DNA of 64,000 bases from Simmondsia chinensis (GCA_018398585.1 JAGTTD010000022.1:895501-959500), one strand, 5' to 3'. Shown: positions 53,901-63,655, counted from the first letter of the stretch. Notes: generated by a model not told the origin, from the sequence alone. A program made the numbers and translations.

Positions 53901-55684
53901 TACATGTCTCAAGGTTACATCCCACTCAACTTGCACAACTTTAATATATATATAGCCACATTTTAAACCCGAATGCACAACGGATTAAAATTGGATGATT
54001 ATTCGCACTGATGGCCTATTTATACTACATACGAGTACATGAAAAGTCGTAAAAGAATTTATAGGATCCTAGACAAAGGAATCTTCTACATATTATTACC
54101 AAGTCTCTGACTCCCTCAAAAGCCCTCAAATCGTGCAATTATAAAGCCCCACATAAAAAATAATAGAAAAAGAAAATGATGAATATTTATGGTATAATAT
54201 AAAACTTACATAATAAATATAATTGATAAAATAAAAAAAAGGAAAAAAAAAAGGAGATTTAGTACAATTATAATATCATAATATATAAAATTAATTTTTT
54301 TAATACAAAAACCTCCGTGCATCACCGAATGATGAGGTGAAGGGCCACCATTAAAGACTCTTAAAACTATTTACTTCAATGTTTATTTATTCTTAATGCT
54401 AATTACATACAAATAAAATACAAATTAGATATTATATCATTTTTTTCAGCTAATTAGCGACAAAGTCGCCATATAAGATAGGCCGCTCGTCTAAATCGAG
54501 GCCCAGGACACCCATAAGGAAACGGGGACCAGAAATGGACAAACACAACAAACAAACAAAACAAAAAAGGAAAACAGGATTGCAGAACAAAATACATGGC
54601 CAACAGACTCTAGAAGACTAAAGACACCTAGTCCATCATTACAAATCGCACGATCATAAATTTCAACGACTATCAGTAAAGATTATGAAGCTAAAAATGA
54701 TATCGAACACAAACCTGAATGACATGATTGCGAAAATCGACCTTTTCTCTCTCCTTTCGAGTACGATACTCCACATAAAGAACACTAATGAGGTAAGCAG
54801 TCCAGCTTCCCATCAACCCATAAAACACTTGAAATATTATACCTGATACCATGCCCAGTTGTGAAAATGAATATGGCAATGTCAATAGCACTTGTGCCAC
54901 CTGTTTACGTTGTTAAAAAAATTCATATATCGTTAAAAAGAAAACCCCATTTTATATAATAACACGTATAATATAATCTCTACCCAAATATGTTATTGTT
55001 ATCCTCATTGCACTGGCATACTTGCATCTGTTGTCGCATAAGTTGAAGAACTAAGAGTATTTGACCGAGTTTTTTTCTTTTAGAAATTGAAAGTCGCTTT
55101 TTAAGGAAACAAACACTTATTTTGAGATTCGGGATTGATTGACTTCGAAATAAAAGTGATTTTAAAGGAAAATAGAAGTTCTTTTTTTACAACTTAGCTA
55201 AACAAACCTAGTAATATAGTTACGAATTCTACCATGGGTTTTTGGATATCAATCGGGTGCTCTGAATTCCCATATAAAGCCATATACAATGTGACGATTA
55301 AAAAAGTGTATATAAACTGACTTGAAAACCTAATTACCAGAACAAAAATTTTCAAGGGTGCATATAATTCCTATTGGTTACCCATTTTACATTGTTGCAC
55401 ATACGGAAACTTACAAGCGAGTAGTGTGTTTAATCCGAGGTTTAATCAAGGTGCACGCAAGCTAACTAGAACACCCGGTTATCAAAAAGAAACGAAAACG
55501 AAGGAAAGAGATTAGAAATGCTTGCCTGATTAGAGGCACAACTAAACCAAGCATCATAGACCGACCCACCATGCCAAAAGAACTTAGAAAACTTGTTCTT
55601 AGCCGACTTCGATTCGTTCTCGTCTTCTCTCTCCATTTCGACGTAGTTTCCAGCCACCACGGTCTCCACCTTCTCTGAAGCCAT
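47923..55684 (-). CDS. LAX3: Auxin influx carrier, AUX1/LAX family, LAX3 type
   Basis: There are eight minus-strand exons: 55684-55526, 54900-54715, 52974-52862, 52754-52571, 51372-51275, 49856-49649, 48824-48567 and 48114-47923. They total 1398 nt, or 465 aa. The protein is a plasma-membrane proton/auxin symporter of the amino acid/auxin permease family that imports IAA. The conserved core is visible: FFWHGGSVYDAWFSCASNQ, LLTLPYSFSQLG, SWTAYLISVLYVEYRTRKE, GKHWRN, SVIQLIACAS, FGACCATTVFIPSFHNYRIW, GATNILYTFGGHAVTVEIMH, PSASAVYWAFGD, PVVIPIWFLAIIFPFFGPIN and QIDTFGLFAKCYQCPPHK. The N-terminus (EKVETVVAGNYVEMERE), LLPRTGFRDTAVILMLIHQ and the CPPHK end resemble Arabidopsis LAX3 more than AUX1, LAX1 or LAX2. 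Intron 1 has a GC donor (CAG|GCAAGC); the rest are GT-AG. No lesion was seen. Introns 1, 2, 4, 5 and 6 contain transposon pieces. Confidence 0.95.
49444..49561 (-). mobile_element. RTE/SINE tail copy with poly-G run
   Basis: On the minus strand it holds 'GGTAAGGCTGTGTACATCA', a C run (26 G on the plus strand, 49499-49524) and 'GTGGGAGCCGCTAGGCACTG', and ends in TTGTTGTTG. The TSD ACATTTTGAAAT is perfect at 49432-49443 and 49562-49573. Only the tail half is present. Confidence 0.8.
49499..49524. repeat. Poly-G run of 26
   Basis: An unbroken G run where related tails read 'tctgggaggggt'. This suggests expansion of the native G-rich patch or a consensus-calling error. Confidence 0.9.
50385..50650. 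mobile_element. 'Hold-step' MITE, partial, LAX3 intron 5
   Basis: It begins 'agggaaattatcacttaagt', shows the stepwise 'cttaaatactctgacatttc' and 'cacttagatatcctaaagtt' words, and ends 'ctagaattgaacatg...'. Relatives are at 24350, 27165 and 37088. Confidence 0.6.
50960..51150. repeat. LTR-like short repeat, copy in LAX3 intron 5
   Basis: The sequence parallels 52345-52530 ('ttcattctaaaatcaattgc', 'actagacttataaattgatc', 'tcaatgtaggattc', 'aaactcatatgtggac'). The 'accaattggcaata...cccac' arrangement is typical of plant short LTR/TRIM sequences. Confidence 0.55.
52141..52540 (-). mobile_element. Chimeric copy: LTR-like segment fused to 5S-SINE (LAX3 intron 4)
   Basis: On the minus strand, 52530-52345 is the LTR-like repeat (starts TGTTGAAGACTTCGCATGTG, contains CCCACATTGGAGTTG). 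It passes directly into a 5S-like segment (AACTACGAAGTTAAGCGTGC, about 52345-52240) and the RTE-like tail (GAAGACTGCGTACATCC). The tail ends GGGCATTGGGAATG without TTG repeats. The 5S head lacks its first about 25 bases. No TSD was found. It may be a composite element or one insertion beside another. Confidence 0.65.
53000..54430. other. LAX3 intron 2 content
   Basis: Bases 53150-53330 and 53635-53705 are GC-richer ('ggggctccaagccccatttt'), with an inverted partner 'aaaacggggctcccaatggg', so a hairpin-forming element is likely at 53635-53700. Bases 53715-53775 have the 'aatcccacattgaagttatg' LTR-like words. Bases 53930-54170 are unassigned. AT-rich otherwise. Confidence 0.4.
54435..54625 (-). 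mobile_element. LINE 3' end in LAX3 intron 2
   Basis: On the minus strand it runs 'GGTCCCCGTTTCCTTATGGG', 'CGATTTAGACGAGCGGCC' and 'TTGTCGCTAATTAGCTGAAA', like the LINE tail near 46880 ('gtcgctaattatcaa'). 5'-truncated, no coding sequence. Confidence 0.5.
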
Positions 55685-55750
55685 GCTTACGAGCTTAAGC
55701 TTTTGAGGGAGAAGGAGAGGCGAGAGAGAGAAATGAAGAGAATGTGAAGC

Positions 55751-55760
55751 TTATAAATAG
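55751..55760 (-). promoter_or_regulatory. Putative TATA box of LAX3
   Basis: On the minus strand CTATTTATAA lies 67-76 bp upstream of the ATG at 55684. This implies a leader of about 40 nt. Positional evidence only. Confidence 0.45.
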
Positions 55761-55859
55761 AGAATGTGGTACACCAATAAGGGATAGTTATAGTATAGTA
55801 GGACTATACCCTCTATTTAATTTGTGCGGAGCAATGATTAAGTCACTTGTTTGGTGACC

Positions 55860-56003
55860 TTTAAGTGAGGGAAATTCAACAAAAACGGTACAATAACGAC
55901 AACAGCTTCGAAGCATGTAACGAATCACTTTATTTAAGACTTAATTTGTCCTTATCGAAATAGTCTCAAGGATAAAATAAAACCAAAATATAAAGTGACA
56001 AAT
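55860..56003. other. LAX3 upstream region
   Basis: No clear regulatory site was recognised. 'cgaagcatgtaacgaatcac' is unique here. The TRIM fragment that follows lies about 320 bp from the ATG. Confidence 0.35.
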
Positions 56004-56275
56004 TGTCTAGGAACCTTCTTTCCCAAAAGTTTAAGTTGATGGATTAATACCCATGATTAGTTTTATACTCTAACATACCCCCTCACGCAAATGCTTATTG
56101 GGCGGGCTTGAAGCGTGGATATTGTATAGGCCAATCTCATACCATATGCTTAATGTTAATATTGAAAGGGGGCTGTTGGGATTCGAACTCGTGACTTCTA
56201 GGTTAACAAGGCTCTGATACGATGTCAAGGAGCCATCTTTCAAAAAAGCTTAGGCTGATGGGTGAAGGCCCATGA
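56004..56275 (-). mobile_element. TRIM-like element, minus orientation, one LTR truncated
   Basis: The rightmost LTR (about 56224-56275) is truncated after 'cccatga'. Its PBS counterpart 'ggctctgatacgatgtcaag' is present. The internal 'gggattcgaactcgtgact' (box-B-like on the minus strand) and the other LTR (about 56004-56075, ending 'ctctaaca') are intact. The truncation point joins the palindrome-containing LTR fragment. Confidence 0.75.
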
Positions 56276-56520
56276 TGTACCTATATGTCAACACATAGCC
56301 TCAGTCTTAAGGTATTGCGGTTTTCTGTAAGTTTATGTGTTGACACACAGCATCTAGACAGTGTTTCTGTAATATGTGTGTTGACAACATGTTATCCTAG
56401 CAATCTTCAGTCTGAATGACATTATGCGCATAAAAAGAATATGATATGTTATAAATATACATTTGATTCTTATAACAATCAGAGTCATAAGAAATAAGAG
56501 ATCGACATATAAGTGTAATT
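56276..56520. repeat. Decayed palindrome-array LTR fragment
   Basis: Contains 'tatatgtcaacacatag', 'tatgtgttgacacacag' and 'tatgtgtgttgacaacatg'. These match the 11487-11730 palindromes with the central CpG changed to TpG or CpA. Followed by 'aagaatatgatatgttataa', comparable to the LTR start region. Confidence 0.55.
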
Positions 56521-56744
56521 GAGCTACTCAACTTAATATCAATTATTTTTAAAATAAATATTCAGTTAAACGTATATGTTGACCTCATATGTGCCAACTT
56601 CGTGAGTCGCATGAACTCAAAACATCTTCTTCTAAGACTTTAGCTTTGGTAATATTCTAATCCATACATTTATTTATGAAACACAATTTTTTTCATACTC
56701 TTTTTTCTAAAAGTAGTGTCCCTTTAATCTATTTTGGTAATTCT

Positions 56745-57110
56745 ATCTAAGCATGGAGAGTCGGCGTCCGTAGAATTCATTATTCGAGATCATCAGGGTT
56801 AGATTCCTCTCACAAATCCGCACGCAATGGTTAATGCATTTATTATTGCAGCAAAGGTAGTAGCGGGTAGGGACGCTCTTTTTTATGCTATTCAGCTGGG
56901 TACAAGGAGAATTATTCTGGAAGGGATAATTAAACAGCCATTAAGACAATTGTTGGTTGTATTTAGTTCCAGCGTAGTGAATGATATTAAACTCTTAAGT
57001 ACTAAGTTTGATCAAGCCTCTTTCAAATACTGCTATAGAGAAGCAAATAGATCGACAGATTGATTAGCAAACGCAAGACATTGGGGTTCTGGCATTATGT
57101 TGGGGAATTT
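56745..57110 (+). pseudogene. LINE RNase H-domain remnant 4
   Basis: Reads FIIRDHQG, then AKVVAGRDALFYAIQLGTRRI and FKYCYREANRSTD followed by LANARHWGS after a stop. The domain is recognisable nearly end to end (IIRDxxG, REANR, LAN). A stop after the glycine in the first motif and another before LAN show it is dead. Confidence 0.8.
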
Positions 57111-57229
57111 TTCTTCACACGAGGTCCTCATCATTCGTTCTTATGTTGATGCCTTATGTATCCCTCTTAAAAGAGCGTCAACCAAGGGGTTTTTCTTTAC
57201 CATTTAAAATGTATAATTATATATATGGT

Positions 57230-57485
57230 TAGGGCCGGACATAAGCAACCCAAGCAATCGTTTTCTTTTGTTTTTTTTTTTTTTTTTAACACAAGAAAGT
57301 CCAAAAGCAACCAAGCAATCGCTTGAGGCCCCTGAATTTTAAGGACCCCTAAATTTTAGATGTTGTGTTTTTTGAAGTAATAAACTATTAAAATTAATAG
57401 ATTTTAAGATAAATATTATGACATATAAAAAGCCTTATTTGAAAATTTTGCTTGAGACCTCGAGAATACTAGAATCGACCCTATC
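57230..57485. mobile_element. hAT-like MITE family H2, copy 5
   Basis: Starts TAGGGCCGGACATAAGC and ends AGAATCGACCCTA, with the family words 'cctgaattttaaggacccct' and 'gcttgagacctcgagaatac'. An extra 50-bp T-rich segment with a repeat of the start ('caaaagcaaccaagcaatcg') is inserted at 57256-57310. Confidence 0.7.
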
Positions 57486-57985
57486 CATGGTATATGATGT
57501 CTTTGCTATAATTTCATTGGTGGGTGACATTGCTTTATGTCCCTGCCCCTCATTCTACCATGATACATAACGTTAAAAGAAACTTTTATATTTGAGTTTA
57601 TATATTTTTAATTATATAGTTTATATACAACTGAAATTATTTTAATTAAGCTGAATGTTAAAATTAATGTTAATTTCCAACTAAAATCTTAATAACACAT
57701 TTACTCTTCGAAAATATTGACCCCTTTTTGAAAACTCCACTCACGTGGAAAGCATCTGTAAGTGCTAATTAATGTTAAAGTTTTTGCCACAAATTAATAT
57801 TACTTTCAATGTTGGACTTATTGAAATAATTTTGATTATATAAGAATTAAATTAGCATAACTAAAATATAAGGAAAAGATTAACATAATAAGTAAAATAT
57901 GCAGACTATAACGTAAAATAACATTAAGTTTAACTATAAAAATAAAATATTTCTTATATTTTTCCATATCAAGAACAATATCGCA
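57486..57985. other. Intergenic, no gene seen
   Basis: Bases 57800-57960 resemble the inverted-repeat MITE at 6825-7195 ('aaattagcataactaaaata'). No coding pattern. Confidence 0.4.
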
Positions 57986-58095
57986 TACAACAACAACTCG
58001 GTGTCTTAAAAAAGCTCTTACCAAGGCAAGGTATAAAAAGGGTAAGATGTACGTAACCTTATCTCTACAGGGTTGTACATCCTTATCCCTAGAAG
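57986..58095 (-). mobile_element. RTE/SINE tail copy, worn
   Basis: On the minus strand: 'GGATAAGGATGTACAACCC', 'GTTACGTACATCTTACCC', 'AAGAGC' and a terminal GAGTTGTTG. Tail half only, with extra repeats. Confidence 0.55.
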
Positions 58096-59140
58096 GTGCA
58101 ATCATAAAGTTATATCTGAAGGACTCAACCATAAAAAGTAAAACAAAAAATAATATTTAAAAAAAATTAAATTAAATAAAATAATACCAGACATACCAGT
58201 AATAAAAAAGCGATTGTATCAACAACAATCTAATAATTGGATATTAAAAGATTTTCTTATTGTACCAATTTTTCTTTCCTTATACTTTTGGGATTCTAAA
58301 GAAAAAGGCTTTTTTGGTGGGCTTTGATAGTGCGGGTGATGGGCCAGGCTCGCATGCAACCCCACGAGCAGGGTGGCCCACTAAAGCAGCCCATTTAATG
58401 ATTAACCTCAATTTTTTATGATTTTTAAAACTTTTATTTTACGGAAAAAAAAAAGGAAATTTTATACGAGCCTTAAAAAAGGAAAAAAAATAAAAAAATT
58501 TCATTAATACTATTAAAAACTTCATTTAATTCTTAAATAATTGAAAAAGAGCCAAAACAATTTAACGAATATTTTTTTTTTCATAAGACATAAAAGCCTC
58601 TATCAATTAATTAAATAATAAGTATTAAAAGAATATTATTATATAAAAACTGAAAATATATTAAAAAATATTTTAAAAAATAAAATTGAGATTCAAAAAG
58701 AAAATGATTACAGAATGACAGTATAAGTTTGAAACAGCGAGAACATGTCCATGTAATATTTTTAAATATAAATATTATCCGTATATTGTATAGGATAACA
58801 CTAGTTTAATTATTAACCTCATTTTTTTATTGTATTTAAAAAAATTTTAAATTGTGAAAAAGTGAAAATTTGTTATAATTATTAAGTGGGGTAATTGGAG
58901 TATTCTTTTGTGTGGGGTTATGATTGTTAAGTGTGGGCTTTGGAGTGCTTATCATCATTAGTGCCACACGTGTGCCAACTGGCTTTTCCCAATTAAAAAA
59001 AAAATTATATTTTGGTCAAAAAAAAATAAAAAAATAATTATATTGAGTGCATTTATTTTTAACCAATGCAACGCCAACATGTCCCGAATAATATATTCAA
59101 GGGTTATTTATATCAAACTATGGATTATATTAATTTAATT
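58096..59140. other. Intergenic, no gene seen
   Basis: AT-rich. Bases 58310-58395 are GC-richer ('atgggccaggctcgcatgca') without an assignment. Nothing coding. Confidence 0.35.
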
Positions 59141-59160
59141 CTTGTATCTGTGTTGTATTA

Positions 59161-59414
59161 GGGTTCATTTACCAGGTACTAATACAATCGGATCCTATTA
59201 AAACTCCGAAGTTAAGCATGCTTGGGCGAGAGTAGTACTAGGATAGGTGACCTCCTGGGAAGTCCTCGTGTTGCTAACCCTATAAGGTTGGAGGTCTTTA
59301 GAAACAACCTCTCGACAGGGTTACACTCTAAAGGGGTAAGGCTTCATACATCCACCCGTCTCGAACCCCATTTATGCAGGAGCCCTTAAGGCACTGAGTC
59401 TGTTATTATTGTTG
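59161..59414 (+). mobile_element. 5S rRNA-derived SINE, copy E
   Basis: Starts GGGTTCATTTACCAGGTACT, then a 5S-like segment (AAGTTAAGCATGCTTGGGCG, AGTAGTACTAGGATAGGTGA, CCTCCTGGGAAGTCCTCGTG). The RTE-like tail (GAAACAACCTCTCGACAGGG, AAGGGGTAAGGCTTCATACA, GGAGCCCTTAAGGCACTGAG) ends in TTATTATTGTTG. The TSD is about 17 bp with two mismatches at 59142-59160 and 59415-59433. It is inserted inside an inverted-repeat MITE (about 59100-59530). Best plus-strand copy in the window. Confidence 0.88.
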
Positions 59415-59883
59415 TTGTATTTGTATTGTATCAATTTAGTCTATATATAACTTATGTTGTGTCAATTTAGTCCTATATTCAAATTATAGTTAAGTTTATG
59501 ATATAATTTTTCATGGCATATATTAGATGAAAGTAACCCCAAAACTCACGTGTTGGTCCAACTAAGCAACACGTGTCTTGTAAAATGAGACCTAATTCAA
59601 TCCGTAGTAAGACGGGGAATAAAACAAGGACAAAAAAAAAAAATGCAACAGACTAGGAAAACAGGATTATATGACAAAACTCAGGTAAACTATCAAAAAG
59701 GACCATAAGACTACAACTACATCTGAAATATATGGACCAGAAATAAAGGAAAGATCTAGTGTATCGAAATTGGGCTGCGGTTAACAAGAAAACTGATCTA
59801 CCAACACAACCAAAAAATTATAATATGCAATACCTAAAAATGAAGGGTAAATTTACAAAAGGGTTTTTTTTTTTTTTTTTTTT

Positions 59884-60405
59884 ATACTAAAAACCACCTC
59901 CATTTTAGGTGAGGTATCTGAAAATCACCTAGCTTTTCTAATTTTTTAAAGTCACGCCTAAACTTTTCAAAAAAATTTCAATGTCACACCTTAACTTGCC
60001 GTTAAAATAAATACGAAATTATCAAATTACTCTTAATAAAACTTGTTTTATATCAATGAATTATAAATAAGTTTACAAATAAAAAACACGTCAAAATTTT
60101 TATGGTGGCAAAAGCCTGAAGCATAGCAGCGTGCCAAATCCTTAACAATTTTACAAATTCAAAGGTGAAGGATAATTTTATCATTTATAAAATACATTAC
60201 TTGATATAATTCAATTAAATTAAGCTACACTTGGTGTTTTGATGCATTTATACCCCAAAACGCGACGTTTCATTTGACGAAAAGTTAACGGTGTCAGCAT
60301 TAGGCGTAACATTGAAAAGTTTTTGAGAAGTTTAGGTGTGACTTTAAAAAATTAAAAAGATAAAATATTTTTCTGATACCTTACCTAAAATATAGGTAAT
60401 TTTTA
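59884..60405. mobile_element. MITE with long terminal inverted repeats
   Basis: The left arm runs 'ctccattttaggtgaggtat', 'aatcacctagcttttctaat' and 'agtcacgcctaaacttttc'. The right arm has the complements 'aagtttaggtgtgactttaa' and 'gataccttacctaaaatata'. The arms are roughly 85 bp. Non-coding. Confidence 0.75.
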
Positions 60406-60880
60406 GATTGAAAAAAAAAAAAATCGAACAAAAATCAAAGAAAATTTGACCCTAATGAAAGGGCAAAAAGCATGGAGTTTTGGGGGTCATCATGATTAGT
60501 ATATGTAAGGGTTAAAAGGGATTAGCCGACTAGCTCTCTTTATTATCTTCTTATATTATATTATTAACACCTTTACACCAAACACTAAAATGATTTAAAT
60601 ACATTTTTTAATTTTTCATGATAAATTAATGTAGTAATTAATTATGTATTTTTAAGAGGATTAATGTAGAAAATAAATGGAAATAATTAATTTATGGGAT
60701 GGATTGGTAAGATCGGAAGGAACTTACTGTTTAGAGTCTAAAGATTCTCCAATAATATGGTTAGATATTCTCGACTACACGCTTAAGATTGATAATTGTA
60801 GTCTGTAGACAAATACAAAGTTGGGTCAGTGATATAGACTTATTGCAGGAAGGAGTAGACTACTTTTGGTGTATTTTTCT
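60406..60880. other. Intergenic, nothing recognised
   Basis: AT-rich to 60700. Bases 60720-60880 are mixed sequence with no coding motif. Confidence 0.35.
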
Positions 60881-60881
60881 G

Positions 60882-61000
60882 TTAGAGTATAAAACCAATC
60901 ATAGATCGTCATCCATTAGCTTAAGCTTTGGAGACGGTTGGTTTCTTGATATAATATCAAAGCCTTATTTGAACAATAGATCACGTGTTACATTGGGGTA
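60882..61000 (+). mobile_element. TRIM-like 5' fragment
   Basis: A 72-bp LTR-like stretch (TGTTAGAGTATAAAACCAAT to TTGATA) is followed by a worn PBS 'taatatcaaagcc' and 'aacaatagatcacgtgttac'. The rest is missing. Confidence 0.7.
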
Positions 61001-61074
61001 AATTTCAAAAAAAAGATGCAAGATCGGGATCTGTATAGATGATATTGCTTTTAGAGTGTGCAATTTTGGGTGGT

Positions 61075-61275
61075 GTTGGTCTTAGCTTGTGAATGTCTTT
61101 TGCTGCCTTGATCACCGTTAGACTTTTCGGGTTTGGTTCTTTTTTATCTTGTTGTTTTAGTCTTTTTGCGATATACTAGGAAAGTTAGCATATGAATTGT
61201 GGATACTTTTCGGGTCTCTTTGCGAGATGCCCGTTCTTGTATTGCCAAATTTTCTCGCTATTTATTAAGAAAAGG
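61075..61275 (+). mobile_element. LINE 3' end fragment
   Basis: 'ttgccttgatcaccgttaga'-like and 'cccgttcttgtattgccaaa' words, ending 'ctatttattaagaaaagg'. Resembles other LINE 3' UTRs here. Confidence 0.4.
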
Positions 61276-61434
61276 ACTAACTCAATCTTCTACTTTATAA
61301 ATAAAGTCTAATACAATCAGACTCCACCCTCTTCTAGGTCGTCGTTCGTCTTCTGTGAGGGGTTTCTGTGGGTGTCTCTGCTCCGGCTCTATTTTATGCC
61401 CTTCTAGTTTTGGTCTCTGTCTGTTTTTTCTGTT

Positions 61435-61612
61435 TTGAATTTTTTGTTGTTTTCACGGTCATGTGTTGTTTGGTGCCTGTTCCAGTTGTGTTTTTTCCTA
61501 TTTGTTCTGGCTTTTTTTGTACCCACTTCCGATTACGGAGTGGCCCAAGGCTCGATTTGTCAGGTTACCTGTCTGTACTTCAACTATGCCGATAATTATC
61601 AAACAAAAAAAA
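61435..61612 (+). mobile_element. LINE 3' end, poly(A)-tailed
   Basis: Ordered matches to 38975-39152 ('gttgtttggtgcctgt', 'tacccacttccgattacgg', 'gccgataattatcaaacaaa'), with an A tail. Two independent 5'-truncated copies of one LINE. Confidence 0.65.
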
Positions 61613-61842
61613 AACTAAGAAATTTGATTTGTGAAGATATGATAATGAAATAAAAAGCTAAAGTGTAAAGGCATTAGCTTTAATTTTGCAATATGAAGTC
61701 TATTTCATACACCAGCTCCTTGACTTGCTGTGCCTTGTATACATCACTCATTTTCTCTTATTACAGGACTTTTACAGCTATTTTTGGTAATTCAATTTCA
61801 CTAATATTATATTATAATTATTATATATATTACTATGTTTTA

Positions 61843-62546
61843 TCTCGGAAACGGCCTCCCTTTAGGGTAGCACCTTAAAGGGATAAGGCTACGTACATTA
61901 GGGCCGGCAAAATCTGACACGACAAAATAACACGAAACGGATACAACACGAAGATAGAGGGTTTGGGTCGGAGTTTTTGAAGCCGGGTTGAATTTGGATT
62001 GACCCGTTTAACCCATTTAGATAATTGGGTTGAATTTGGGTTTGACCCGTGTAATCCGTTTCCGACACGATTGACCCATTTATATAGTTATGTTAGGCAT
62101 TTATGTAATATATTATTGCTATTATATTTATATTTATATTTTTTCAGTTAAAATAATTTGAACTATATTTAGTAATATTAATTTGATAGTTTATTTTTAA
62201 AGGTATAAATATAACAAGTATTTATTAGTATTATCAACCACAAATTGCATTATTAACATGTCTGTAAGTCGAAAAACTAGTATTTAATAAAAAAGTCACC
62301 GATATAATTAAATGGGTAAGGTTACCCAATTAATAATTGGGTTGGGTAAAGGTTGAGAGTTTCTAACCCGTTTAATAAACGGGTTGGGTTCGGGTTGACT
62401 CCATTATTAAGACTCCTCGTATAGCACGAATATGAACATGACATGACACGATACATTTGCTACCCCTGATGTACATCCCTCTCGCTTAGACCCTTCTTAT
62501 ATGGGAGCCCTCGAGGCACTAGGTCGGTTGTTGTTGTTGTTGTTGT
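61843..62546 (+). mobile_element. RTE/SINE tail copy split by an H1 MITE
   Basis: The first part, 61843-61895 ('ctcggaaacggcctcccttt', 'gggataaggctacgtacat'), and the second, from about 62469 ('tgtacatccctctcgcttag', 'gggagccctcgaggcact', then TTG repeats), are halves of one tail copy. The break falls within 'gcgtacatcc'. GTACAT appears on both sides of the MITE. Confidence 0.82.
61896..62468 (+). mobile_element. hAT-like MITE family H1, best copy
   Basis: Starts TAGGGCCGGCAAAATCTGAC and ends CGATACATTTGCTACCCCTG, so the termini are inverted (TAGGG[CT][CT]GGCAAA-like). About 570 bp, non-coding, rich in 'gacccgttta' words. The flanks share GTACAT (about 8 bp with edge mismatches), consistent with a hAT TSD. 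Other copies are at 2272, 27921 and 39189. Confidence 0.82.
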
Positions 62547-62956
62547 AAACTATGCTTGTGAGTCCACTAAGAAAGCTCACATCTAACACTATATATTCGA
62601 TCATACTTGTATCGATCATGGGAGCATATTATTAACATATTTATAAGTCAGCGAACTAGCATATAATTAAAAAAAATCCCATATTATTAAACAGGTAACT
62701 AAGAGGTACCCATTTGATAATTCGGCTAAATAAGAGTTGGATATCGTTCTAACTATTTGATCGAATATGTGTCAATGTATTTTCTAAAGTCTCTTGCATA
62801 ACGTGCTCAGAAATTCCTTTCCATTTTGTTAAGGTTTTCTTTATTATCCTCGTCCTGCACTCTTCTGCGTTTTATAGGAGTTATATCAATTATCGGAAAA
62901 AACACACACAGTAGTAAAAATCAAAGCAGCTTAGGGTAGGGAGAGAAGAACGAAGC
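62547..62956. other. Intergenic with LINE-tail and H1-like remnants
   Basis: Bases 62637-62760 resemble the H1 interior ('catatttataagtcagcgaa'). Bases 62830-62905 end 'caattatcggaaaaaacaca', a LINE-tail-like piece. Confidence 0.4.
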
Positions 62957-63655
62957 TTAGGCCTTGTTTGTTTGCCATAAAAATTGAGTTCCTATAGGAA
63001 TATGTATTTTCCTGTATCAACTTTCTAGTAAATAGGTACAAAGCGTTTGATTGCCAGCCTTATGAGAAATAGATCTTCCTTGGAAATGACTGGTTAAAAA
63101 CGAAAGAATTAGAACTTACTAGAAGGGTCATTTAGGTACGTTATTTATATATTTGTCTTTTGGATAATTAAGCTTTTATTTCAGTGTCGAAAGGCTTACA
63201 AGGGTACAAACTCGAAGGAATTACATAGGAACATATAGACTCGAATAAACAACAAAATTAGGAGAACCAAGCATTGAGTGGACTGCTCCTAAACACCCCA
63301 TTCTTAGCCAAAGAGCCAGCATGAGAATTGACTTCGCGAACGTGTGAGAGAAGGAGATCGATTAGAAAATTTGCTTATAGAACGTGATCTTGTTATGGAA
63401 AGCATAGCAAATTTGCCGAGTCGGATTCGATATTGATTTCAACATTACTCATATTTTCATTCCTCAGCGTCATATCAAAAGCATAGCAAATAGCTTCAAT
63501 TTCCGCCTACTTCATATATTTAAAATTATTGAAAATTCTTAAAAATTTTCACTCCTTATATTCTGCCAATTCCCTATAATCAAACAAGGTCACAAATGTC
63601 TACTTTACACAAATTACAATTTCTTGCTTTAACTTCTTGACAATCAAACAAGACG
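62957..63655. mobile_element. Harbinger-like MITE with nested LINE piece
   Basis: The left end is 'ggccttgtttgtttgcc' after TTA. The right end is 'gacaatcaaacaagacg' before TTA, roughly inverted. The interior holds RNase H remnant 5 (63170-63535). Boundaries are approximate because similar 'caaacaaggtc' also occurs at 63582. Confidence 0.55.
63170..63535 (-). pseudogene. LINE RNase H-domain remnant 5
   Basis: On the minus strand: AEIEAICYAFDMTLRNENMS, then VEINIESDSANLL and HVREVNSHAGSLAKNG. The EAxAIxxAL, VExDS and REVNxxADxLAK positions of the plant LINE RNase H domain are recognisable. Frame breaks between the parts. Confidence 0.75.

Noticed and set aside
59177..59290. Functional 5S rRNA gene(s)
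   Set aside because: The 5S-like segments lack the exact 5' end, carry many substitutions, run into a LINE-type tail and are bounded by TSDs, so they are SINE heads.
61368..61653. Small hydrophobic proteins
   Set aside because: The region is a LINE 3' UTR shared with 38975-39152. Hydrophobicity comes from T-rich sequence.
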